A stretch of DNA of 31,441 bases from Gracilaria domingensis (taxonomy: Eukaryota; Rhodophyta; Florideophyceae; Gracilariales; Gracilariaceae), in assembly GCA_022539475.1 (NCBI GenBank), contig VCMS01000437.1, forward strand, positions 1 through 31,441, written 5' to 3'. The notes below the pieces were generated by a model. The model did not search any database, was not told where the DNA came from, and worked only from the letters and a program-made list of their open reading frames with translations. This document shows positions 1-10,472 of the stretch, piece after piece (within the stretch, counting starts at the first letter, position 1; every line of letters starts with the position of its first letter). The translations under genes and the position numbers were made by a program.

Positions 1-441
1 CAAAGATTGTGTTGAAGTGGCTTCACTTATACGCCCAAATGTCCCACTGTCCAAGATGGCATTTGTTGAAGCTTCAGAAACTGGCCGCCCGCAGCGGAGT
101 ACACCGTTTCAAATGTATTTCTCCGAAGAGTAGCGTGTCTCCTATTCGTCAAACGAATGTCTGTACATTCACTTCCAACATCTCGACTTATCCCGTAGGG
201 CCGCTTTTTTGCAAGGGGCAGGATGGAGGAAGTAATAGCGTCACGGTTAAGGTTGAGAACTCGATACAGATTCCGAGCTTTTCGCAAGAGGAACCAACGC
301 GCAGGGAAAAAGCTGCAGTTAACTCCGAATGTCATCGTCCATCCTCGATCGCGAAAATGAAGAAGGTGATACACCTGGTGCCTCTGTTGGGGCGAAAGAT
401 AACGTTCCAGATGGGGTTCACCCCCCTCATGACTTTGATGA
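1..441. other. Upstream segment without a confident gene
   Basis: No complete gene is visible. Frame 2 is open from the window edge to a TAG near position 130 (reading KDCVEVASLIRPNVPLSK...) and has ordinary protein-like composition, so it may be the eroded N-terminal part of the methyltransferase gene that follows. Several stops lie between 130 and 330 in every frame. From about 329 a frame opens that reads into the methyltransferase. Whether this stretch is 5' leader, intron or decayed exon cannot be settled here. Confidence 0.3.
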
Positions 442-1414
442 CACGCGCATGTTAAATGCTCTAGATGTGGTGCGAGGAAGCATGGAGAAGCAATTCTCAA
501 TGCATTGTGTCGGATATGACGAACTGGTGAGGCCCATGGTACTATCTTCCCATCGGATACATCTTTGGAAGGCAACGTTCAGTTCGTGCTCACAGACCCC
601 ACCATATGGCATCCGCGACAGCGAGTACGACGAATTGGCTGACCATGATATGGACAATACTGCGGACATCATGGCATCCATGCTTCGACCAGGAGGACAT
701 TTCGTTTTGTTCTGCAGTATCGACCAGTTTGGAGACTGGGAAGAGATTTTGCGAGAGCACAAGTCGGAGGACGCAAGCGGAAAGAAAACCGCATCATTCT
801 TAGTGGATTCGACGCCCATGAACTTCATTCGTTCTCGTTCGAACCCCTTGAAGAACCCTGCGCGTAATACTACTCGCCTGTTTGGGGCGACGGAGTACGC
901 CGTGCATGGCGGTGAGGAATGGAAACCCGTACGCGGAACAGAAGGTAATGGTGAACTATCAGAACTTCAACTACGTTTCAGCTCGCTATCCTGGGCACTT
1001 TTCTATCATTGACCAGGTTCCAAATCTTATGCCTGTGGAGAGTCTCCGATGGACAGTGAAGAGTGGTAGAAGAATTCGAACCGCGAAGGCTCGTCCAGAA
1101 CAAAAGTCGAGGCAGCTACTGATGGAGCTGATAGCGAAGTTCTCGAATCCCGGGGATGTTGTGGTTGATCTCTACTCCGGCACGTTCTCGTGCGCGCTGG
1201 CATGTATGGATATTGAGGGGCCTCGGCGTTTCATTGGATGTGAGCAAGATGAGCAGTGTTTCTCTCATGCCAAGCACAATGCTATTGTGCATTACGCAAG
1301 AAAGGTGTGGCGCAATGAATTGAAGATGAAAGAACCGGTTACGAATGAGGTAGTTCAATCGTCTTATGTGGTGGATGCCAAATTTCCTGAACGGAAACGA
1401 AAGACTTCGACTAT
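442..1414 (+). pseudogene. DNA methyltransferase (N6-adenine/N4-cytosine type), frameshifted
   Basis: A decayed amino-methyltransferase that would transfer a methyl group from S-adenosylmethionine to DNA adenine or cytosine. The catalytic motif DPPYG (read as VLTDP then PYGIRDSEYDEL) lies at about 586-640, and the S-adenosylmethionine motif VVDLYSGTFSCALACM lies downstream at about 1160-1205. Catalytic motif before cofactor motif is the beta-class order, as in many site-specific methylases of bacteria and of some eukaryotic elements. The reading frame changes at least three times: frame 1 to 2 at the DPPY codons (about 600), frame 2 to 0 at an extra G near 908, and frame 0 to 2 near 1385-1400. 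There is also a TGA at 517-519 in the best upstream frame. Each shift is about one base, so this reads as recent decay rather than introns. The start is unclear. The SET domain follows directly, so the two may be one protein. Confidence 0.72.
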
Positions 1415-2164
1415 ATGGAATGCCCCAAGGGATTCCCATCGTACCAATCTTTCCCATTCCATATCATGTCGTACCTATCCACCTATTGGAATGAACCTGG
1501 TCTTATCACTACGTACAAAGAGAAACCGTTCCATGAGTGGCCACTTGCCTTACAAGGGAAGATGACTACGTTGGACAGTCACACTTTACTCTCTGTCGAG
1601 GCGACATCGCTATGGCTCTATGTGAAGAAGTCGAATATCAAACATGCAGCAAGTGGAAATGGAGTATTTACGAGTAGGGCGTTTTCCGAAGGGGAGGTTA
1701 TTGGATACTTTTATGGGACCTTGGTGTATCATGATCTAAGCCGACGCAATACCACACATTTGACGTATGGAGACGGAATGCTGGGGGCCACTGCATCTCG
1801 GTTCAGGAAGTATTGCATGCAAGTGAGGGTGAAGGGGCAAATGTACAACACTCTCCCGCATTATGATACTGAAGTCAACGCTGGTCATGCCTGGATAGTT
1901 CCTGCTCCTTTCTGTGTAGCGGGCTATATCAATGACGCGTCATATCGTGAAGGTGATGAGGACAAGGAATTGGAAGAAATGGATTCTAACATGGCATGCA
2001 AACCAAATGTATTCATTCGCCAGCCCACAGAGTATCAGGCTACAACTTTGGGGCTTTTGGAGAACTACAGACTCCTCGTAGTCACGGCCTCAAGGGACAT
2101 TAAGGAGCACGACGAAATTTACGTTGACTATGGACCCACATATCCTTGGGAAAGGTTAACCTAG
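1395..2164 (+). pseudogene. SET-domain protein, C-terminal half of a methyltransferase-SET gene
   Basis: This is a SET domain of the protein-lysine methyltransferase type, which would methylate histone or other lysines in chromatin. It is open in frame 2 from about 1395 to a TAG at 2162-2164; the first ATG is at 1415. Visible motifs are SGNGVFTSRAFSEGEVIGYF (the GxG cofactor strand), GYINDAS followed by KPNVF (a divergent form of the usual NH-x-C/S-x-PN region), and EIYVDYG near the end (the usual E-x2-x-DYG). The usual histidine of the NHS motif is replaced by aspartate, so activity is uncertain. Residues upstream of the ATG (ETKDFDY) continue the methylase frame after a one-base shift. I therefore read the pair as one DNA-methylase/SET fusion with a frameshift, although a separate overlapping gene remains possible. 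Confidence 0.68.
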
Positions 2165-2626
2165 GTTCTCAGACAATGTCCTTGAACTTAGTATGGGCTC
2201 AATGTAGTGAGAAAAGCTTTTTGTTGAAGTAAATTGTATTGAACACTTGTGCTATGATGGCAGAAATACTACTCATATGTACACTCAAGCTGTACTGTGT
2301 AACATATTGATGCATATAGTGATATGAAAGATCGTTGAAAGTGCCGTACTTGTATATGCAGGGCGCAACATCCAGGAAAATCGGACCAAGTCCGGAATAT
2401 GGACCCGGGAAGTCCAAAAATTGAATGCCGATCCGCCACAAATGCTGCAGAATGCTTTTCTCCATATATGCAGTACGAGGTTAAATTCCCCTCCCCTTCA
2501 CATATCAGTCCTGCACACCGAGTACATGACCCTCACATATCACTCTCAATCATATACCTTCAGTATCGTTCACGTTTCAATATCTGTTCCGTAATACTAC
2601 CGCACACGAAGGCCGAAGGATCTCGG
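2165..2626. other. Spacer between SET gene and unknown frame
   Basis: No supported gene is present. The frame used by the next gene is open from 2399, but the stretch before the ATG at 2627 has no protein-like bias. The segment is AT-richer than its neighbours. It probably holds the 3' end of the SET gene and the promoter of the next frame; I cannot point to a convincing TATA box or polyadenylation signal. Confidence 0.4.
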
Positions 2627-5179
2627 ATGGCCCCTCAACGTGCGGAGCATGCAGGTGGTAAACCGCGAAAGGCATCGGTACCGCCGGAGCGCTGGGATAC
2701 TGGGGTGGCCAAACGTAGGAGCGCGGTCGTCTCACGAAGTAGTGCTACTAATGGGAGAGGTAGCCGAGGCCGAGCACCTCGTGCTGGACTTCGCAAACCA
2801 AAATCTTCATCTACAGTATCGGAAGTAAAACCGAGAAGGAGGTCAGGAGCTTCCACATGCACTACGGAACGCACAGTAAGTGAAACCGTTCAAGCCAAGG
2901 ATAGTGCAATGCGTGAGCCTGTTACACGCCACATGGCTGCAATGGAAGAGCCAAGGGTCAGTGATGATGGAAATGTAGATTTCAAAGCGATGAAAGGAAA
3001 TAAGAGAAGAACGGCTGTACGTCAGAATGTAAGCAGGACAAGAGGCAGTGGAGGAACAGAAGGTCTTCGTATCGATGATTGTTTCGACAAGGTGAGAACT
3101 GCGGATGACAATGCGGAGATGGAAATCGTGGATTGCGCCATCGTGAGAGCCGAACCTAGAGCCGAACCTGGGGATAGGGAGATACCCAGAAGCGCTGCCG
3201 GAACAGAACGTAACAGTTAAGATTCGAGAAAAGTGAAGAGGAACGAGAAAATGAATGAGGGTGTCTCTCGTGCCAAGAAAGGCAGTGGAAGAAAGGAGCG
3301 GGAGTCCACGGACGCAGTAGATATCCCAAATGACGTGGAGGAAAATGATAACGTGGAGGCGAACGATAACGTGGACGCCGGAAATGCAACGCATATGGCT
3401 CCCATCGAAGGCAGGCATGATTCCGTCCGTCATATTGAGTCCAGACACAAGGAAGACGAAGACGAAGACGAGATACAACCGACACCAGTCACAGGTGAGT
3501 CACAGAGAAACAGGTTCAATCAGGTCAGAAGAAGGACGAACCATGGAAATGAGAATAGACGGATGGGGAACGATCGGCAACCTGTCATAGCAAACGCCCG
3601 TAGAGAAGTATGGAACGATAAAGATGTTGATCCTGGTGCTTTGTCACGGAGCTTTTCCCTGCATGGTGCAATGGAAGAAGATGAAGATGAATCCCTTACT
3701 CCGCGATACGAGCTTTTGGAAAAGATCGGGAAACTGAAGAGAGATCTGTATCGTACAATAGAGGACAAGCAAAGTCTGAAAATGAGCGTACGACTTGCTC
3801 AGAAGAACATAGAGCAACTGGAGGTTAAGGTCAGAGAACAAGAGGTTCTCATACACTCTTTGAGAGAGGCTCTCAGACGTGGAGGGAAAAGGAACGAACG
3901 TGACAGTAACAAGAGCAGGAAGCGGTACAACACTGACGTGAACGACGAGTTTGTTGGTGTTGCGAAGACCGTCTATGACTCCATACTTCAATACGCCAAG
4001 GACGAGACAAGAGAGCTATGCTTCGAGATGAGTTTACCGGCAAGGAACTGGGGCAACCGGAGTGAGACAGTTGGACCTGAGAAAGACGACAGTGTGCTGG
4101 TTGTTGATGGGAGGGAGATAGTGCCACGGTGCCCAATGGATCTTGCCATGGAGATGAGGGCGTACACGCCATCCGTACGTGGTGGAGGCGACCATTTGTT
4201 GATGCAAATTGTGGAGACGGAGGTAATGAAGCCACGTTGGGAATCTATCCGAGGAATGAAAATGGAAGATGACTGTGTGAAACAGTTAACGCACGACATT
4301 TGTTTGCGCAGAAGGTTGAAACAGGCTTTAAGTGATGCAATAGGTGTTCGAAAACGCCATGCGAAGGAGAAATTATTGATGGGACTAGGTTACGACATGC
4401 TTGTAAGGACCCCGATAAAAAATGATGAAAGGGAGCAGAACAAGTATGAAATACAAACCAGAGAGGTACGTGAAAAACTCCTACCCAAAGATGCAAATGG
4501 ATGTTAGATTCTGTCGTCGTGGAGAACTCAGAAGGTAGAAGATATATGTTTCTCGGGCTTTAACCCATATCATGCAACCAAAGATGAACCATGTGACTTG
4601 TTTTTTCGGAACAGCCTGAGCTTGGAGGTGCTGCGTGAGTTCATGGGCTACGACGTTTTACAAACAAGTTCGAGGAATACCGAAGAGAGGGATCCAGTGG
4701 ATGAAACAATTATGCATCTGGCACGTCTTGATGCCTGGATAGCGTCCGTTGTTCGCGCGACAGAGTCTGAACGAGGGAGAGGTGGTAAGAGACAAGTGTT
4801 GTTCTCCAACTTGTTCGGGAAATATCTACCACTGGCACTTGAGAGTATACTGAAGACCGTGAGGGTCCGCATGCAGCAGAGTTATCCAACAGAGTTCAGA
4901 AATGGCCCATCGAATGCTGAAGATGCGCGGCATGGAAATGATGACCGGGTGGGCACTGTGGTTTACTGGATTCCGTCGAAAAGGAAAATGTACCTTGCTG
5001 TCCGAGAAGATGTGTTTATGGGAGAGATCTCTGAGAAGCTCGGAGCTGTACTGGATTGCTATGTTGAATGCTGCAGTCGGGGAGACCGTATGTTCTACGA
5101 CATAACTGCAGAGAGGGATGTGAGGGAAAGGTCTGTGCAAGAAGGATTACATGAGGAGAATCGGATAGAACATCACTAA
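2627..5179 (+). pseudogene. Unknown 851-codon protein with coiled coil, two in-frame stops
   Basis: I do not recognise this family. The reading frame from ATG 2627 to TAA 5179 stays in one phase and is broken only by TAA at 3218-3220 and TAG at 4505-4507. The N-terminal third is basic and low-complexity (KRRS, RGRAPRAG, KPRRRSG), suggesting nuclear or nucleic-acid association. An acidic stretch follows, with a short NDNVEA/NDNVDA repeat (about 3345-3385). A strong heptad coiled coil runs at about 3713-3880 (LLEKIGKLKRDL ... LEVKVREQEVLIHSLREAL). The C-terminal half looks globular and contains LRREFMGYDVL-like and VVYWIPSKRKMYLAV segments. It lies 463 bp after the SET gene on the same strand and ends 16 bp from the convergent transposase, which suggests all three belonged to one element. 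The downstream segments keep protein-like composition, so the stops are probably recent, or are suppressed. Confidence 0.5.
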
Positions 5180-8100
5180 TGCATTATGGTTTACGTTACG
5201 AAAGTTTGGTGATTGGATGGTAGTGTAAACGAGCTCGGGGATTGCGATAGAATCTGTTAATGTAGAATCGGTGGAACTTCCAGTGCAATGGAGGGAAAAA
5301 GGGGCGTGCGGGATAGTTTTGTCGGAGGATGTGTACCGAGCCTTTGATCGAAGAGAATGGGACGAGACCGAACCATGGGGATACAGATGCAGTTGTTGAC
5401 CGTTTTAGAGAATTGGAGGTTTGCAATGTGTGATCTTCCTCGTCATCCGTGGCCCAGCGGAGGGAAATGCAGTTCAAGGATTCGTCAATGTTATCCAACG
5501 GCTCCGTTACCTCGAAGAAGCGAACAAAGGCAAATTCAGAATCGTAATTGCTTTGGTTACATCTGCTAAAGCGAACCAGGGCAAAGACTTTGCATACCCA
5601 TGCGGTCGGGAAGTCACAACCGGGAGGAGGAGTTCCATTAACCAGGACGGTAGAGAATTTTGGGGACTTGGAAGGGCCGAAAGAAGTGGTTGCAAAAATA
5701 CGTTCACACAAAGAGACCTCCGGCTCTCGCAGTCTAATGCATTGAAAGGAACGATCGTAGTCATCCAGCGAGGGGCAGAATCCAGAAACAATGTAAGCGG
5801 AGTTAACGACGTTGATTTTGATGTCATGGGGGTTGTCCAACGGTTGAAGAGTTTCTAAGCTTAGGGTGCGGAAGGAAGAGAGGGCGTCGCGAGAGATTTG
5901 GTTGATGAACTGCAATGTAGTTTTGGAGAACAAATCTGTGAGAGCAGATGACGGGACGTTTGGATGGGACCGTAGATACTTGTCGGCCGTGATGATGTCG
6001 GAGAGCGAGAATGAACTACCATCACGAACCATGGAGGGACACCGCTCCGACAAACGACTGGCCCAGTTGGTAGACATGGAGAAGTGTTTCCTTACCGAGA
6101 TGGAGTGTAAGAAATCCTGCGACTCTTGGATTGAGTCCACTGTTTCCTTATGCGCAGTTGATCTTCTGCGAGAGGTACGGCGGTAGTGGTTCTTGAAGAG
6201 GAGATGCGCGTGCTCGTACACACCTGCATCACCGAAATGGAGGCCTCCGTATCGACGGATGTCTGGAATGATGTGATCCAGGAGATGGAATTTGAGAGTA
6301 CGAAAGTTGGAGGCCTGGTATGGACCCAAAACTGAGACAGTTTGAGTCTTGAAGTTCTTGATGAGAGTCTCCAAAGAGCGTAAGCGATCATCAGTCCATT
6401 CTGGGGCAGTGTGGTAGTGAAGAACGTTATTGACGAGATCGACGTAAGAGGTGAAAATGGTGGTTATTGGGGCGGGAGATACTTCACCGCAGCAACGGTC
6501 GAAGAATGCATCGATGAAGGGGAAGACCATGTCGAGGGCGCGATAGTCCTTTGCTTCTAGCATGCCTCTGATTCCGTCAGTGGTGAAGAAGCCGTTGAGA
6601 GACTTACCCTTTTCAGATGTCGAGAAATCAATATGAAGCCCTGGAGCCGGAAACGAGCTTTCGATGTCAGCTAGGATGGAGTTGGCGTGAGTAAGAATAG
6701 ATGTTCTGATGGACTGAAACGACCTGGAGGATCCATTGAAGCCCACGGAAGTGTGAAGAGAATCGGACTTCAGGCGTTCGATTGTGGCGAGTTTGATGAG
6801 CTTAGAGATGCCAAGGTGAAAGTTGTGAAGGGGCTCGAAGGAGAAGATTGAATAAGGAGTGAGCAGTGAAGAGATGTTGAGAAGAGGGTAAGATTCCAGA
6901 AAGGACTTGTATGGAGAGAGAGAGGTGGAGTAGAGAAGTTCTGCAGCTTCTTCTTTGAGGTTCCTTGCAACCCGTGGTCTATGGGAGAGGAGAGCAGAAT
7001 CTGCCTCGAGAAGTAGGTCATCATGTCTTTTTCTGGTTTGCAAAATGTGTGAGAGGGTTCGCTCTGTGAGAGTAGGTTGGTAGAGGTTGAGTTTTGAACG
7101 AGGGGGGAGACACCGGTGGCAGGGTTTGCTTGGCTTTGTGCCATGAAGTACTGCGAGAATGTTCTTGGCTTCGGGGATTTCAGCGCTGTAGTTGGAGATG
7201 ACTGGATGGCATTGACAAAGGACTCCTTTGGCGTCGCGGAAGGGAAAACCCTTCATACCGATATGATACAGAGATTTGAGGATGGTTTCTAGGGACTCCT
7301 GGACGAGCTGCATGCGCACAATGCGGGTCACGCTGGGGGTTGAGGGAGCGACTTCCAAGGAATCTGTGTCAGTGGAGGACGAGTCGGAGGTGAAGGATGT
7401 GGGTATGTATCCGACGAGTGTGTAGTTCTGCGTGATGCACTTTCTGCGGAAGGAGTCATTGAAATTGAGGAGGGTGATGTGAAGAGGATACGACGTAACA
7501 GAAGAACTTTTCAAAGAGGTGGAAGACTTGTCTGAATATAGTTGAACGAGGCCGACGAACGAGTCTGTGCCGGTGATACTGGGATCGTGCCGGATGACGT
7601 CGGGGTCCGGAGAATGCATGATATGCCTCTTGATAGTCGGGAAGACATGGCGGCCGAGTTCCGAAGCCATAGGGTGTGCGATTGCGGTAGTTCCTGTTCT
7701 TGAAGCTTGTTTGACTGGATGAAAGAAGGAGTTGCCGTGGGATGCGAGACGAAGTTGTTGTAGGAGAACCTGAACGGGGTACCTGAGGTAGAGGGTGGCG
7801 GAGAAGTAATGGTTTTTGTCATGGATGATGGTTGAGGTGAACCCAATGGAGCTGACTGTTTCTTCGAAGATTTTGGAGTGCAGTTTCAGACATTCGGCAG
7901 CGGAAGTGATGGAGGTCTGGAAGAGGGAAGAGGGAAAGGTGGATTGCTTGAGAATGTTGATGAGCTCGTCAGCAGAACGCTTTCCGAGTTTTGTGGCGAT
8001 GGAGGATATGTAGGTGACGAGGTTATGGATGTGGTCTTTCTCTGAGGGTGGAGAGGGGGAGAAGGCGTTACCTGAGCCTGTGGAAGGGGACTGGGAGGCG

Positions 8101-8275
8101 AGTTGGTGATGCGGGCTGAGTATCTGTGCTGCGTCGGATGAGCGTAGGGAGCGAGCAAGCTGTTCCTGGAGATAAGGGTCGTCGTCGGCGAGTGCTACGT
8201 TATCGGACGGGCGGTTAGAGGGGGGGAAGGAAGGGGGTTCGGTGTTGTTGAGTCTGCGGCGCTTGGTTCGGGGAG

Positions 8276-8280
8276 GGAAG
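8276..8280. repeat. Target-site duplication of solo LTR (GGAAG)
   Basis: GGAAG directly abuts the LTR terminus TGTGGGG... (the reverse complement of ...CCCCACA) and matches the copy at 9255-9259. A 5 bp duplication is usual for Ty3/gypsy integration. Confidence 0.85.
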
Positions 8281-9254
8281 TGTGGGGCAAACTCGGAAGA
8301 GTGAAACCCACCAGACTGTCCGAAGGTCCGCTCTCGTGGGAGATGGCAGACCAGTGACAGAGCCCTCTGTACCACCGTAACTCGGTTGTAAGGCCGAAGT
8401 GGCAACTGGCTATACCTACAGAGGTGCTAGGCCACGTCGTGAGGAAACGATGAGAAACTCCAGAGATGGGGTGGCATCGGCAACGATGAAACACGACCAA
8501 CGACAGGTGTAGTCCCAAGAGGGAAAGCAACAGAAAACAACAACCGAACAACACCCACACGCGACGGGTAGGGCCTCCTCGGCACTGTGCCCGGAGCGGG
8601 GCGAGATCCTCCAACGGTAATGCACGGGTTTCCGTAAACACGGCAAAACTCTATACAGAGTCCGATCACTTCGTAATCTAGTCCTATACCTCCTCGGTAC
8701 GACCCTCGGGTCCCGACATCAACGACAGATGTTCCTCAAAGGTACCGAGAGGGTAGGACCACCGTAACCAGACGTGGCTATACTCGCGAGAGTGATAACC
8801 CACGTAGGCGGTTGGCGCCAGAGCCTCACTGGTGTAGAGTCCACTCAGGAGAGCGCTACTCGACAAAGAGTTCACTTAGAAGTGCTCGGGTTGACTTTAC
8901 AAAGGTGCTCGCGACGACGAGGTCGAGCTCACCTAAGTAGGTCTAAACTAACTATGTACACGTGGTGCACACCCGCAGGGGTCCGTACACGTGGCTAGCC
9001 CAGTGTCAGGCACCTCAGGTGCACTACCTATTGTCCCGTAATATGCACACACACGGTGGTGTAGTACACGCGTCCACCTAGCGGTATTGGCCAGCAATGG
9101 CAACCCTGATTACAGGTAACTGTGGGAAAGCCATTCCAAAAGTAACCGCCAAAATTGGGTCCAACTCATAACTCTTCGAGTGCATCCTCGTATCACTCCC
9201 ATGAGTATATGAGGCGCATCATCCTGATAATCACGCAAATTGCGTTGCTCTACA
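8281..9254 (-). mobile_element. Solo LTR of the gypsy family, reverse orientation
   Basis: The 974 bp reverse complement of this segment matches the LTR at 21803-22776 along its whole length, with about fifteen substitutions by eye and no length change. Read on the minus strand it begins TGTAGAGCAACGC and ends TTTGCCCCACA, giving the TG...CA termini of an LTR. It is flanked by a 5 bp duplication and has no internal gag-pol sequence, so it is a solo LTR left by LTR-LTR recombination. It interrupts the Plavaka-like transposase after about 46 codons. Short open frames inside it are conserved only because the two LTR copies are nearly identical. Confidence 0.92.
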
Positions 9255-9259
9255 GGAAG
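9255..9259. repeat. Target-site duplication of solo LTR (GGAAG)
   Basis: Second copy of GGAAG, next to the other LTR terminus. It pairs with 8276-8280. Confidence 0.85.
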
Positions 9260-9393
9260 TGGGATCCTCGATGAGGTGTTGGGGTGAGAAACGGGTCTGG
9301 GTCATTCGTGTGTCTGCATCGCTTCTGATGCTGGGCGAGAGAGGCGAGGGACTGTATATGGAATGAGCAGCGGGGGAAACAACAGTTGTGCAT

Positions 9394-9804
9394 GGCTGGG
9401 TGAGAGGGTATGAAAGTAGTGAGGGAAGTTGCTTGCAGAGGGAGGTCGGTGGTGATGGTGCGGCGCAGAATCTTGGAGCACCCTGCAGGGGAGAGTATAA
9501 AGTGTGTTTATACGCCACCAACTCCACCGTGCACGTGATCGTTTACGTACCTTTCCTGCATGTTTCAGTGTGGGGAGGATTTCGAACTTTTCTGAACACA
9601 ACTTTCAAAAATTTTCGCGGACGGCGCATTACGCGGCCGGCGATGATTGACGTACAGTGTGGCTGCGATTGAAGTTCTTCTTCTGTGACCTTCAGTGGCG
9701 TTGCCTCTCAGAGTCCTGTCCTGGGATGTGAAACGTGCGAAACAGGTAAGTCGAGGCGTAAATGTTTGATATGGCGAATATGCGCGACTCTGACCAGTGT
9801 TTTT
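9394..9804. other. Region upstream of the Plavaka-like transposase start
   Basis: No gene is supported. On the minus strand it would hold the promoter and 5' leader of the transposase. A CGTATAAA motif on that strand (about 9508-9515) lies roughly 115 bases before the ATG at 9393 and could act as a TATA box, but this is a weak call. The right half begins the stretch of GTAAGT motifs described for the repeat modules, with AACAGGTAAGT near 9743. Confidence 0.35.
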
Positions 9805-9885
9805 GCGCGGCGGCGGCTGTGTGCGAGAATGAGCGCGACAGGTTCATGAAGCTGCAGCGTGGGGAATCTTTGCATTGGAACCGGA
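9805..9885 (+). repeat. Repeat module A, copy 1
   Basis: Begins GCGCGGCGGCGGCTGTGTGC and includes GAGAATGAGCGCGACAGGTT. It is closely similar to 10261-10345, with scattered substitutions over about 80 bases. Open frames through it differ between copies, so I do not call it coding. Confidence 0.75.
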
Positions 9886-10059
9886 GTAGTTCAGGTTTTT
9901 TATGTTTGGGATGCGTACTGAATGGGTTCAATGTAAGTGAGACCTTTTGATGCTGATGGTGTTTGCGAAGTCTAACTGCGGAACGTTACGTGATTTTGCG
10001 GGACGCACGGAGAGGATTTGGAAGCAGGTTAGCGTGAATTTCTTGGGCGGGGGCCTATG

Positions 10060-10247
10060 GGTAAGTTTTAGAAGCTTTTCGTTCGACTTTTGATGTGAAT
10101 GCTAACTGGATAATGTTGTATGCGTATGCGTAGGGCTTTTGGGACAGTTTGATGCGTGTTGTCGAGGGTATTGGTGAGGTAGGGGACACATGGTAAGTAG
10201 ATGAGTGTTCATTTGAGAATGTTTCGAAGAGCGAAGAGTTAGCTAAC
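10060..10247 (+). repeat. Repeat module B, copy 1, with splice-like signals
   Basis: It matches 10615-10795. In order it holds GGGTAAGT (donor-like), GAATGCTAACTGG (branch-point-like), TATGCGTAG (acceptor-like), a 55-60 base exon-like block (GGGACAGTTTGATGCGTGTT...), then CATGGTAAGTAGAT (a second donor). The same order and spacing occur in the second copy, so the signals were duplicated together. The block looks like intron-short exon-intron of a spliced transcript; no clear protein is encoded. Confidence 0.7.
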
Positions 10248-10260
10248 GGGATATGTGACT

Positions 10261-10345
10261 GCGCGGCGGGGGCTGTTTGCGAGAATGAGCGCGATAGGTT
10301 CATGGAGTTATAGCGTGCGGGATCTTTGGATTGGAAGTGGAATGG
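10261..10345 (+). repeat. Repeat module A, copy 2
   Basis: Begins GCGCGGCGGGGGCTGTTTGC and includes GAGAATGAGCGCGATAGGTT. It is the counterpart of 9805-9885. The module order along the strand is A, B, A, B, which indicates a tandem duplication of a unit of roughly 450-550 bp followed by divergence. Confidence 0.75.
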
Positions 10346-10472
10346 GGATGGGGCGGAAGGCGGTGGTTTACTTCGTTTCCTATGTGTAACCTGTTTTTTA
10401 AGGTGAAGTGGATAAGGGATAATGGTTACGATGTGGCTGGGTGGTTGGGTTTCTAGAGGAATCATGCTAATG

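Larger units (their letters stand above)
5196..9393 (-). pseudogene. Plavaka-like transposase, split by a solo LTR
   Basis: A DNA transposase of about 1,070 residues. The main part reads from 8280 to TAA 5196. Features recalling Plavaka (CACTA-related) transposases are a YSDKSS strand followed by YPLHITLLNFNDSFRRK and LVGYIP, a cysteine segment (HGTKPSKPCHRCLPP), FSFEPLHNFHLGISK, and near the end FRTLKFHLLDH with YEHAHLLFKNHYRRTSRRR. The true N-terminus lies across the solo LTR. From ATG 9393 the frame encodes a C2HC zinc finger (CFPRC-x12-H-x3-C), typical of the N-terminus of this family. The distance 9393-5196 minus the 974 bp LTR and one 5 bp duplication is 3,219 bases, exactly 1,073 codons including the stop. 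The gene was therefore open before the insertion. The first roughly 41 residues of the downstream open frame are antisense LTR, not transposase. A basic KRRR motif follows the junction. Family name is by remembered motif resemblance. Confidence 0.75.

Noticed and set aside
3233..4507. Long minus-strand ORFs opposite the coiled-coil frame
   Set aside because: Composition of antisense to a Glu/Lys-rich protein; no domains.
5357..6186. Plus-strand ORFs within the Plavaka-like transposase
   Set aside because: Antisense shadows of a well-supported minus-strand protein.
8281..9254. Conserved short ORFs shared by 8774-8998 (+) and 22059-22283 (-)
   Set aside because: They lie inside two copies of one LTR; sharing reflects element identity, not selection on a protein.
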